Below are positions 10,667-21,690 of a stretch of DNA of 45,522 nucleotides, one piece after another. The notes beneath the pieces are model-generated. The model worked only from the letters and a program-made list of their open reading frames with translations. It was not told the origin of the DNA and did not search any database. Every line of letters begins with the position of its first letter. The first letter of the stretch is position 1. The stretch comes from Oehlia diaphana (taxonomy: Eukaryota > Glomeromycota > Glomeromycetes > Glomerales > Glomeraceae): assembly GCA_003833135.1 (NCBI GenBank), contig QZLH01000540.1, positions 8,638-54,159 of the forward strand, in the 5' to 3' direction. Position numbers and translations under genes: made by a program.

Positions 10667-12600
10667 CGATAGAATTTTATTAAAATAATAAAAAATTAAT
10701 AATCAATTTTCGTCCTTATTTTCGATTTGTACGTTGCTTTGCTTTTTGTTCTTATTTTTAAGAATTTCACAATGAAATTACTTAATTTTCCATTTTGATA
10801 ATAATAAAAGTGTCATAATTATGAACTTCCATCTATTTTATTTTTTTAACGAAAATTTTTTATACACTCACTTCACGAAGGTTCATTTTTCTATAGAGAT
10901 AGGAATATAAAAAATCCTTTTTTCTTAAAGTTAGCCGTGAGAAGAATATATAAATAACTGAACTTGAGGTTCCCTGTAATTTAGAAATATAATACGTTAT
11001 TTGACCTGAAATTAAGTTTATAATGACGGGATCACCCATTTCCAATTTTCCATAACATTTTTATGTAATTTTTAGTAAGTCCTTAAATCTACCAAAATAT
11101 AATACACTAGTATTGCAAAATTTTCAATTGACCAAAAATTATGACCGACCAGAAAGAAATATTTTCTATAATATCTCAAGATTTTACGATCAATATTCTA
11201 GAATAATGTATATTTGTGGAATATTATTAATAGCACAGATATTAATAGCACAGAATGTGAATTAAAACTTACGCTACTTTTCCATCCATCTCGAAGTTTT
11301 CCTTCTTTAAATGCGTCAACAATAGCAGCAGTAAAATGTTGTATTACTATATAAATATCAACAGGATTTTTTAAATCGATATTATCCTTTCCTCAAATAT
11401 TATTGGCTCTTTATTGAGTCACGTGATATATTATGTGCTGAATAGGCAAATTTTCTTTATAAAGTTTATCTAGTATTTTTATCAATCGGAAACAAACAAC
11501 TCTATAATTTTGACTGTTTGACGAAACATTTCTCACAAAACAAAATGCACCTCCATTTTTTTTATAGATATTTTCTCACGCCTTTTCCCGGCTGGTTTTG
11601 CTTTCCTACTGTTATGCACATTATTTCTTCGAGTAAATCATCCAGCATTTTCTTGATCGCATAAATCTGAAAGAACTTTAACATTATCTGTACAATCCAA
11701 TTTATAACTTCTCTTGCAGTAACAAATAAAAGAAACAATAGCAATAAATAAAAAGATATCGGAGCCTTTTAAAAGAAAAAACTTAAGGGTACCTGACCCG
11801 AATTTATAAATCATAACCAGAATCGACTCGAACTCGACCATGATATAATTCGATTTAACGAATTTTTGATTAACTATTAACTTTAGTATATTATGTTCGG
11901 GTCGGTCACGAATCAAGTTTGATGACCTTAACCCCTTAAATTCGATTCGGGTCAATAACCCGGGTCTGACAGACCTTTTCGGAACACTAAAATGCGTGTG
12001 AATGAACTTCTATGGAAATGTGTGATAAGTTACGTATTATTTACTCTGAAATTATTTTCAATCATGTTTATGTTTACTATTTTCTTTGGCGTAAAAAAGT
12101 AATATAACACGTGAGTATGTTTCGGAATCTTTCCGATTAGAAATTTGGATATCACATGTTAAAATATGCTGCAATAATGTTGTGAAACGTTCTACTATCA
12201 ATCACTTTGTATCTTTTCCTTTTCTTTTCTTTCTTCTTTTTTTGGAAATGCAACAATAGATAATTATATATGATCAATCATTCTATTTTATTATCATTTT
12301 TTTATTGATAATTTAAATAATTTATAGATCTATGAAAAGCTAACTTTTACATTTTTTTTTTCTAAAAATAAAACATACAATAATATAGAAGAAAGACTGA
12401 ATATTTTTAAGATTACGTATATTTAATTCACTATTTGAAAGGTGATAATTGGCCCCAGACCTGAAGGAATAGAACGGATTTATATCATGTTGATAAAAAA
12501 TCCAATCTGATAGAATTGATGTTAAAAATACAAAAAAATAGCCATTTAAAATCTAAATAAATAAAATTATATTTTTTTTGCGTAGTAAGACTCTTCTCAC
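10667..12600. other. A/T-rich spacer
   Basis: No supported gene. Frames at 10860-11045, 11562-11744 and 11638-11955 on the minus strand overlap in conflicting phases and have no recognisable domains. A short tandem repeat, TTAATAGCACAGA, lies near 11225. Confidence 0.5.
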
Positions 12601-12648
12601 CTGTCAACTTTTGTTTTTATTAGGTAACATTGACTACCAAGTCAACAC

Positions 12649-12843
12649 TCAATAGAAAGAACTTCCGTTGAAAAATTGAATTATCAACAAATTATCTATA
12701 TTATATGTAATTTGTTGACGAGGAAGGTACACGAAAGTACGTCTCATGTCTTCATTATTAATAGGTGAGTTTATTGAGTTACGAGTGTTCCTTCTGGATA
12801 CTCCATTTATCCTTCGCCTTCTCTGTCGATTCCGTCTTAGCAT
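12649..12843 (-). CDS. Small arginine-rich protein, family member 2 (64 aa)
   Basis: The frame is open further upstream, but the first ATG is at 12843; the upstream start would be GTG, so the ATG is preferred. The 64-residue product starts M-L-R-R-N-R-Q-R-R-R-R. It has N-N-E-D-M-R-R in the middle, then PRQQIT, N-L-L-I, and ends IQFFNGSSFY, the clearest version of the family signature. No signal peptide or membrane span. A TATA-like box (TTATAAATAA on this strand, about 12915-12924) lies some 75 bp upstream. After the stop, 48 nt end in ACAG/GTGAGAAGAG, and the sequence beyond matches the same place downstream of member 3. The gene lies between the two receptor genes, transcribed away from receptor copy B. 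Confidence 0.7.
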   Translation of the reverse strand: MLRRNRQRRRRINGVSRRNTRNSINSPINNEDMRRTFVYLPRQQITYNIDNLLIIQFFNGSSFY

Positions 12844-14219
12844 TGTACCGTAATAATCGTTTCTATACACTTTAAAGGAGAAAAAATTGAAAAAAGGGTG
12901 AAAAAATACTTGGTTTATTTATAACAGATATTTTACATGTAATTTAAAATTCAAAAAATCATGCATTCAAATACGCTGTTTGCCGAAGATAAATAGATAA
13001 GTCTTTTTTTAGTTATATAACATACGCATATGCTTATCGTTATAAATTTTGAAAGAAGGAAATGAAGGCGCAAATATTTGTTTTTTGTGACCAACTTTAA
13101 GTTTTGCTATCAATTACAAAAAGTGTTTTCATCATCTGACAAAATTTACATAATGAAAAGTTTGAATAGCATACAAATCGTCAACGGGAGAGAACACATT
13201 ATTTCCTTTTGAATTTTATTTTAATATATGGATTTTCATATTCTTGGATTTTACGTTTCCTAGTATTTGTTAAATGACGAATTCTCGAATAAGGCTTAAT
13301 GCTAATTCTGATATATTTCCTGCTTTTTAAAGTCCAAGAATGAGATTTTTAAGGATGCGTGTGCATTTAGTGATCTTGCGTGATAAATTACCGATTGTGT
13401 ATTTCAGCTAAAGTCATAATTTATTCAGATAAATGCGATGTCCTAAATTACTTGAAATAATTTAATATTAAACCAGAAGCAAATAAATTGTTCACCTTAC
13501 TATCATCAGTATCATGATTAATTTATCCAATTATTAAAGCACTGAAGAAAATACACTATCAAAGATGAAAATTTTCTTTGTTATAAAATCAATGAAATTA
13601 TAATTGCTACTGTATAAATAAAATCTGGATAGGACGCCAACGGAAAAAACATATTATTTCCGTCACGCCCGTTTTTCGACGAGCTATTCAACTAATACAG
13701 CAATAACAAAGGTTTATTATGAGTCCTTTTAAAGTTTATTGCCATTTAATTCATTTATCTTTAATTAACTTTAGCGGACAATGACCTTTCAATGCTTATC
13801 TTATATAGAAAATTTTTAAAAAAGGATAATTTCCTTAGTAGGTAAATTTTCTACTTTACGTTAAGTTTTGCATACATGAAAAACAAACATTTATGCAATA
13901 TTATGTAGAACAATAGAAGTTAAGCATATTATCTTCAATTTTCTTGCATTATAGTAAATTATCACCACCAAAATTTCCAATTAAAAGTTTTTTGCCACAA
14001 CATAGTAAAGAAACTCTTTCCGGGGTTACTACCTTATTTTGTGAATTATTTTATCAGTCATATGAACCCATTTTTCTTGTATAACAGTTACTACCTCACT
14101 GGGAAATATGTAAATGAAAATAATATGATTACTAATTAAGTTATCACTCGGAATAAACGGAATATTCCTTGTTTTTTTTATTCCATGTTATTTTTCATAT
14201 TCATTATTATTTTATTTTA
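12844..14219. other. A/T-rich spacer
   Basis: Apart from the possible promoter of the small gene at 12649-12843, nothing is supported here. Confidence 0.5.
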
Positions 14220-14842
14220 TTCTTAAAATATAGACAATGACGGGAGCCATACAAGTTTGTGGGCTGAGCCCTTACAAAAGGAAACTACTACGCTAACACT
14301 GTACCCAGATAAACCCAACCCCTCTAAGAAGGGAACGTACTGCCCACTATTGAAAAATACAACACTAGGCATTATCAGCATTGTACGCGAACGAAAGAGA
14401 AAAAGAACAAGTTATTTCTCATATTCACGGAATTTATAGCCTCAAAACATGAAATTTAACTAATATCACGTGATTATCAAAAGCGTATATAAAATTTTTT
14501 AGGTTTCTTTATTTATGTTTAAATGCGAAATAGGAGAAGAAAGAGGTTCTTTTTTTTTGTAGGGCTAGTTTTCTTTTTTTAGGTTCCATTTTGTTAATTT
14601 TTCTTTTGGTTTTTTTTGGGGGTCCCATTTGATTAATTAGCGTAGTCCTACTTTTTCAAATAGTTCAGACCGAAGAGTGAGGTCCTGTATGGGATGGTGT
14701 TTTTGGCCCGATATGGGATGAAGCGCTGGGATCTATACACATATATTAGTTATTTTGTATGCGAATACCATCTGCTCTTATTTGTAATAGACTTAGTGTA
14801 CTACTCTTTAAGAAATAATAATAAATAAATAAATAAATTTAT
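14220..14842 (+). mobile_element. Retroelement-like remnant with AAT/AAAT tail
   Basis: This patch is clearly richer in G+C than its flanks. Near 14257-14439 there is an open frame without recognisable domain. Around 14665-14740 lies a block containing GGTCCTGTATGGGATGG and a near-repeat GATATGGGATGAAGCG. The patch ends at 14814-14840 in AATAATAATAAATAAATAAA. A composition change plus a simple-repeat tail is what a 5'-truncated non-LTR retrotransposon leaves; no reverse transcriptase or endonuclease motif was seen. The segment near 14415-14455 recurs near 31449-31487, so repeats are nested here. Confidence 0.35.
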
Positions 14843-15071
14843 GTTTAAAGAGAAAAAAAAGCAAAACATACAACTTAAAGTATTCTTGCTGCGGTTACAC
14901 AGCAATTACCAGACAACCATTTTCCTGATGTCGAGCAAAGAGTGTGACAAGTCCGTCATTTATATTACTCATTCTTTTTAGCATAAAAAACAATAGTATA
15001 AAAATAATAGTGGCTAATCATAATTTTGCTGTGATCTCAAAATTGAAATTTAAAATACAAGGAGTTATTTA

Positions 15072-15462
15072 GGTGCCACCGAGTGGTATAAAAATTTTGC
15101 AACCGCCATCACGTGATTTAAGCAAAAATTTGATTGGCTAAATTTACTAAATTTTTAATTAACAGTTAAAGATTATTATCCGGTACATACAACATTGAAT
15201 TTTTTAAAAGAATAAATTTTTCGATTTATTTGATTAATGACAATTATTAAATTTACAAATTTTTCTTTTATCTGTTTTTTTTTATTGTTTAAATGTCGCG
15301 TGGTGTGCTTACAATTTATTAAACTCAGACGTACAGCATGACAGAAGTGGATCAGAAGAACAAAAATAACCAAATAAATAAAAAAGAATAAGAATCACTC
15401 AAATTTTATATTTACTCACGTGATCAAGGTAGCAAAAAATTTATGTACCACCTGGGTGGCAT
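15072..15462. mobile_element. TIR element with TCACGTGA in both arms
   Basis: The left arm has GTGCCACCGAGTGGTA and then TCACGTGATT about 30 bp in. The right arm, reversed, has ATGCCACCCAGGTGGTAC and then ATCACGTGAG at the matching place. About 45-50 bp per arm align with scattered mismatches. The interior is A/T-rich with no gene. No target duplication was fixed. Confidence 0.65.
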
Positions 15463-15951
15463 AAGGACTTTTTCTTTAAATAACATCAATATGAAATTCA
15501 TTTCCTCTGTAGTTTGTACAATCTGTCGTACGAATTCGACTCGCTGCAGTTTGACGCCAGTCATAGGAAATTAAGATATTAGAAGTTCAGCTGGCATTCT
15601 ATCTGGTTTAATGAGAACTTGAACGTAATTTATCACAACTGTGTTTTTATAACAAAACAATTAATTAATTTGAAGGAACAAAAAAAATACACTTTTTAAA
15701 AAAATTCCAAGATCTGAGTATTGCTAAATATCACCGCTGGTAATTGTCACCTTACCAGGATTAGAGTAGAATTTTGGGCAGAATTACAAATGTCATGAAA
15801 CTCCGCCCATTAATAATTGCTAATGCTGGTGCGGTTAAAATCATTCGCGGTGAGATTTAGAAATGCCGATCTGATACTTTATGCTATTTCTCAATCCTTT
15901 ACCTAATACCTTTTAAAAATCTCCTAACGTATTCATATTACTTATGGCTAA
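15463..15951. other. Spacer of mixed composition
   Basis: No reading frame or repeat could be supported here. Confidence 0.4.
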
Positions 15952-15959
15952 GCTTACGA

Positions 15960-16074
15960 TGGTATCGGGACATTTCACCGAAAAATAATCTCTGGCCTGA
16001 GTTATTTATAATTCTGCATAATTGTCGGCCCTACTTTTCGGCGAAACGTCCTTTCGGCGAAATGTACCGTAACC
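15960..16074. mobile_element. MITE with TTTCGCCGAAA repeats and 8-bp duplication
   Basis: A roughly 115-bp element with inverted ends (GGTATCGGGACATTTCACCG at the left; reversed right end GGTTACGGTACATTTCGCCG). It carries several copies of the palindromic core TTTCGGCGAAA. It is flanked by GCTTACGA at 15952-15959 and 16075-16082. An 8-bp duplication fits a hAT- or MULE-type transposase. A related partial copy lies at 19819-19880. Confidence 0.7.
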
Positions 16075-16082
16075 GCTTACGA

Positions 16083-17567
16083 GACCAGTATATATAATAT
16101 CGCTAAATTTATAGAAGTTGTGATTTGTGATTAAAAAGAATTTTCCATCATAATTATATGGTATGGTGCATTTCTTTATTGAAGTTACACTAACAAATTT
16201 GAACGTGTATTAAATTCCCATAAAATTTTTTCTTTTCTTTCCTAATTGAGCTTGGAGAAGCTTATGGTGGGCATTTGGTGGCTTCTTACTATGTCTAGCT
16301 GCTATCCTTTATCTTTTGAATATGAATTTACGGTACGTGTAATGGTCGCACCAAGGCAAGGACTAAATTAACAACAACGTTGCGATACCAATTTAAAGTT
16401 CATTCAATATCTCTATTCTCTAATATTAATAAATGTACTAGCTAGTAATGGATTATTTTCCTACTACTGTATCTATGTAATTTATGATTTTGTAATAATA
16501 AATATTATATACAAGTGGAATCGATAAACCGGATCTTACTGAACTACAGATTTTTACTAGGCGTCCGGTAGTATATTGAATTTCACTGAATAATAGTATA
16601 TACTGTATATGGAAGTATTATTTACTTCATTAATAAAATGTTATATATTAAATACAATAACTAAAGTTATTAACTTATGAATTTGAAAATGATTGAATGG
16701 GTGATTGAAGTGATACAAAATTTTCTTTTACTTCTTTCGTTCACTTATATATATCATTTGTGTTTTTGTACTTCTTTAAGTTAAAATACTATTAATTTGA
16801 TGATAATCAAAAAAATTTATTATCCTTATCAATAAAATATTCATTTATATGCATTTACTAATTTATTTTTTTTTATTAAACATTCATTATAAAGTATATT
16901 TAATTGATAGTTCGTGAAACAAGAGATCGGCGGATAGTTTAACAATATTCAAAATAGATGCTAGCTATAATGACTTATGTAAGGCGTACAAGAATTGCAC
17001 AATTAATTGCTAGTATTGTGTGATAAATATATTCAGAGTATAAGCGATATTTGTATATATATATAATCAATTAAAAAATGTATATAAAAAGAGGTCTTGA
17101 TTTTTTTTATCAAACATGTTACAATCATATTTTAAACAAACGTGTGACATTTTTCACTAAAAATTTAAAGTTTAATTAATCCAAGTGATCTAACCAAAAT
17201 TGTCGTTATTACGTGGTCAGCAAATCATTTTAAAGTTGGTGGCTAAGAACTTTTTTTTCTTTATAGAATTTTCGAAGTAAATTTTAACATTATTCTCTGG
17301 TTTTACGGTAATCAATGTACTAAGTTTAGTTATATTCGACGTCAATATCTTTTTACTATTAAGATATCGAATAATTTCAATAATTACCGAGAACGATAAG
17401 AACCAGCAACAATCCGGTCATATCCGTCTATTGTTTGTAGCACAGTTGTAAAGTCTGTAGTAATATTTTAATATTTTTTCGTTAATAAGTAAGACCGGGG
17501 AATTTTATAGTTTGCTTACCTTATTTGTGCTAACAAACAAATATTGCGATGTATTTTGTTATGATAG
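16083..17567. other. A/T-rich spacer
   Basis: No supported gene. The part from about 17400 shows weak similarity to the region 6770-6830 upstream of the first receptor, so the duplicated block may begin here. Confidence 0.4.
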
Positions 17568-17611
17568 CGATATGTTTGTGAAACAAAATAGTGGATATTT
17601 ATTAGATTTTA
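17568..17611 (+). promoter_or_regulatory. Upstream block conserved between the two receptor genes (copy B)
   Basis: Counterpart of 7100-7143. It lies about 250-290 bp before the start codon of receptor copy B. A regulatory role is inferred only from its conservation. Confidence 0.45.
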
Positions 17612-17860
17612 TGAAACTTTGATGACATACCAAATTGGAATTTTTGTACGACATTTGTAAGTTGACCCGATTCATATTTAATTAGAAGATTTCTTGAATG
17701 TTTTTTTTAATATATTGTTATCACACCTATTTTACGCTTTTACGTTTCTTTCACCTATTTTTACCGATTTTATATTTTATTTTCCTTCCATATTTATTTA
17801 ATAAATTTTACCTTCGCACATTCGCACATCATTACATTCTTTTATTATCAATTTTTCAAC

Positions 17861-19423
17861 ATGATTACCAATAATTTATTTATAAAATATTCATTTATGT
17901 CAATAATAATCCTTCTAATTCTATTCATTGACGCTATATTAGCGATTGATGGTCGATTGGATGCCCCGGACAATATAAATAATTTCCATTTAGTGGTAGA
18001 TTTTTCGTTAACGATGATTGTATTAGGCTTGATCGGATGTGTTTATGTTTTTTATAGGGTTTATATGCAGTGGATATTAAATAGAAAAAAATTAGCCATG
18101 ATTTATAGGTTACCTTTCTATACTGCGTGTACAGGTACGTAGGATTTATCAACGATTATGTTGTACATTGATAAGCCTTTTTTTATATTTGTCTTCAATT
18201 TTTTTAGATTTTTTAATAAATTGTAATTTTTTTATTAACATGGTAAGTAATTAAATGCATATCTGATATTTTAAATTTATAATTTCATAAATTTTTGAGT
18301 TAAATTACAATTTTTCAAATAGTTACACACAGCTATATATGCACAAGTATGGGACGATATGCCATGTAGAATAATTGGCGCACTTAACTGGGCATTTCTT
18401 ACGATAAACATATGCTTTTATGCTGTAATAGCGTAAGTATTAAAATTTTAATTTTACTTCTACTATTTTTTTTTTAAAGTTAAAGAAATCTTTCTTACTT
18501 TTTTTAATAGGATAATAACCTATCTTCGAATTTGTCGCGATATGTATCTTAATTATGGCAAATATGATTATAAACTTTGGTTAATTATAATTGCAGGAAG
18601 TATAATAATACAATTAGTAAATATACAAAATAATGGTAAACGTGATTATTGGTAAGCCATTCTCAACTTTTAAGATTTATTTCTTCGGCAGCATAAATTA
18701 TATATTTAAATTAAAATAGTTCATTTTGTTAGGTGTGCTGCAAAATCAGGACAATTTAATTCAGCAATAATATTATTTACTACTATAACGATAGTATTAT
18801 CAATAATCTTATTTTGTTATATAAGTATATTAAGAAAAGTCCACAAAGCACCAGAATTTTTGTCATCGTCATCATCAAGTAGTCGGAACGAAAATACTGC
18901 AAATGTTAGAGTTATTGCATTAGAACATTATTCTGAAGTTGAAAGAAAGGCTGCAAAAAAAATTTTGAGTTATATAGCTATGTTCATTTTACAATGGATC
19001 CCTATGTTAATTTCTCAAGGTGCCAGATTTGTTTTGGTAATATATTCTATAATAATAATATCTAAATAGTTTTTTTGATTTTATACTTAATTTATTGTGT
19101 TCATTTTTTTTTAGAATGAAGAACCTTGGGTCTATGTTATGGGGACTATAGGTAGTAAAAAATTAATAAAAAACATAAAGTATATGTTTTTAATTCTAGA
19201 GTAATTCTAGTTTAACTAATCAAATATTTTTTTTTTTTAAAAAAAAACAGGACGTTCATTTGGAGGGATTGGCAATTTACTTCAATTTATACTGAATGAA
19301 GGTTTTTTTCCAAAATCTTATGATATAAATTATGATAATGAAAATAGTGGTATATCACTTGAGAACATGAAACCAAAAATAAATAGTAGAGATGATAAAA
19401 TTATTATAATTAATGAAAATTAA
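17861..19423 (+). CDS. Seven-transmembrane receptor, Git3/cAMP-receptor-like, copy B (7 exons, 357 aa)
   Basis: Exons read by eye: 17861-18134, 18208-18242, 18323-18432, 18511-18651, 18733-19036, 19115-19151 and 19251-19423. Every phase is identical to copy A; the sum is 357 codons plus stop. The membrane spans, the segment-3 motif GALNWAFLTIN, the segment-6 ILQWIP and the segment-7 NEGF are preserved. Differences concentrate in the N-terminus, the third cytoplasmic loop (a short Ser-run replaces the Asn/Asp-rich loop) and the C-terminal tail. The first intron is 73 nt here against 188 nt in copy A. The gene looks intact and under constraint. Role as for copy A: a G-protein-coupled receptor at the plasma membrane, ligand unknown. 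Divergent loops and tails suggest separate coupling or regulation of the two copies. Confidence 0.85.
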
Positions 19424-19818
19424 AATCCGATATCGTATAATTATTAATTAAGTTTTTGTAAATATATAAATTATAATTTGTATAACAGATAATAAGTTAA
19501 GTAGTATATGTAATAAATCATAAATCAACCGGTGTTTTATATCCAAGACTGATAGGTCACAAAAAAAAAAAATTTTTTTGAGTTGAGAACCAACCATTTT
19601 GATCTACAAAAATGATAGCGTACGTTCTAAAGCATAATATAAATTATTAAATATAAAAATTGTTTTAAATGAACAATAAAAACTTTGAACTTAAAAATAC
19701 GATAATGCGATTACAAATTATCTTTTTAGCTATTACTAGGGGTAATAATGAATACATTTCACTTTCATATTGCTAGTTTCAACTTATTTGTCTGGAGTGT
19801 AACGAAGGATCTAGATTA

Positions 19819-19880
19819 TGGTACGTTTCGCCGAAATCTATTTCGCCGAGGCCATTTCACCGAAAGTAAGTTTTGCCGAA
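19819..19880. repeat. GCCGAAA repeat patch
   Basis: Four spaced copies of a motif near TTTCGCCGAAA, starting GGTACGTTTCGCCGAAA. This matches an end of the element at 15960-16074 and is probably a partial or rearranged copy. Confidence 0.55.
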
Positions 19881-20158
19881 GAGATATTTATTCGAATAAG
19901 TGTTTCGTTGAGGAAAATTAATGAATGCGATGAAATTGTTAAATAAAATTAATTTTCCTTTAATTAAAATACAATAAGCAAACGCGGCTTGTAATTATTA
20001 GGGATGGAAATCGGTTCGTCGGTTCTAATTCGGTTCCACATCGGCTCTAATAAATAAAAATATGCATCAAATTTAAGACACAAGTAGAGTGATCAATCTG
20101 ATTGGCCTTCAAATGATTGTTGGTGTGTGATCGTCAGATGACTCAATAGCCCTGTTCA

Positions 20159-20378
20159 TTTCCGGTCGGTTGCCTTTTTTTACAAAAGTTATCCAATAAA
20201 ATTTTTTTATTCTCGATCGCAAATTGAATTGTTCTAGATTGAAATTTAGTTCGAACTCCTCATATTGATATATATTTTTTTCTTTGTTTTCTTAAATGTC
20301 ACGTAAACAGAAATTATATAATTTTGGTTGATTATTTTTTGGCGTTCGACCAAATAACCCAAAAAACAATTGGGCTAA
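20159..20378. mobile_element. Family A element, partial copy 2
   Basis: A direct copy of most of 1139-1358, with high identity over about 200 bp, including ATCCAATAAAATTTTTTTAT and GTCACGTAAACAGAAATTAT. The inner part of the left terminal repeat and the right end are missing, so this copy is truncated. Confidence 0.75.
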
Positions 20379-21529
20379 AAAATATAATATAATAAATAAA
20401 GCGGCTATTATAAAAAAAAATGATAAACCGAATTATTAAAAAATTTTCATATTACAAGAATATTTGTTTTACCGAACTCTCAATATAACGACCTAAAATC
20501 ACCTGAAAGGAGGGTTCGTTCAGTTATATCGACCTTAAAAGTTAAATAACGATTTTCAGAAATTTCCACTTTTTCCCAAAAATTTATTATTTGGTAACCT
20601 CTCGTTTCCCTCCCCCAAACTTTTGGACGTTAAACAAACAATTATAGTTGAAATTGTAATATTCACATTACGTAAATTTGTTTTGGCTGTGTACAGAATA
20701 AAACTTTGAATTATTTATTCGTATCACACAAAAATGAATCATGCTTCCCTAATTCCCTAATAATATAAGGCATCCAGTTGGAAAATGTTGATTTATCTTT
20801 AAATCTAACTTACCTGCTTTTCCGAAGAACATCAGCAATTTGATTATTTTATACTGCATTTAAGTATATTAATATTATGGAAAGGAAATGTCCACGAAAA
20901 ACGTTCGAGTGTGTCCGGAAAAAAATGTCAAAATTTCCATCCGGCTTTGAAATAAAATGAACTGCCTAAAATCGGTAAAATCAGGGGAGGCATTTCCGCC
21001 CATTTCCCCTATACAGGTTCAGAGCTCTTTTCATATCTTAGAAGTTTCTGAAATTCGAATAAATAAATAGCATAAATGGAACTGATTTACCACTATATTT
21101 GGTTGTATTTCTATGACGATTAAACCAAATTTATATTCATTTTACAAAAAGTTGACTTAATTGTGTCATTAAAATTTTAAAAAGGAAATTAGAGATTAAC
21201 AGCCACTTTTTTTTCGTTATCCACCTATCAAAATTTATCATATAAACTTTATTTTATTTGAGCCTTCATGATTTTCAATTTTTTCAAAAAACTAATCAGT
21301 ACAGGTTCTGCGTTACGTAATTATAATATCGGTAAAAGGATGGAACGCATGATCAATGTAAGAAATAGAGGGACTAAAATTTTTTGTTTATATTCGGTGT
21401 TTACTAAAAGTGTATACTGCATTGTGAATTTGTGATATACATCTAGTACTTTTTATCTACGCATTCGTATAATATAAAAATCGGGCCTCGTATATAAAAA
21501 ACTCTCTGTGAATTATATTATATATAGAA
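20379..21529. other. A/T-rich spacer with degenerate repeats
   Basis: No supported gene. A pair of related short blocks (CAATATAACGACC and CAGTTATATCGACC, about 20480-20535) and GTGTCCGGAAAA at about 20911 look like transposon remnants; the latter motif recurs near 23137. Confidence 0.4.
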
Positions 21530-21690
21530 ATGGCTGTGTCTTCTCAAAGAAGACAAACCAAGGGGGATGAGGGCGAAAATAAGTAGGATGTCGGTATAGA
21601 TAGAAGACATGCTTAGTTTAACGTACCCGTTATTACCTATTGAAACGCATTGCAATAAAGATTCCAGTCCTTTCTCAACAGATTACAGGT
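21530..21690 (+). pseudogene. Decayed copy of the small arginine-rich family
   Basis: ATGGCTGTGTCTTCTCAAAG matches the start of members 1 and 3, encoding S-Q-R-R-Q, but a TAA stop follows after 18 codons. About 110 nt further, in another frame, the text L-L-K-R-I-A and then S-Q-Q-I-T aligns with the middle of member 1 (L-R-R-I-A and P-Q-Q-I-T). This is followed directly by ACAGGTGAGACG, resembling the post-stop donor motif of members 1-3. The C-terminal FFNGSSF part is absent. Two TATA-like motifs lie about 40-55 bp upstream. The copy is therefore broken by at least one stop, one frame change and loss of its end. Confidence 0.6.

Noticed and set aside
12649..12870. Small gene 2 starting at the longer frame end, 12870
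   Set aside because: That start would be GTG; the ATG at 12843 gives a product aligning with the other members.
14257..14439. 60-codon frame in the G+C-richer patch
   Set aside because: Not accepted as a gene; more likely part of a truncated retroelement.
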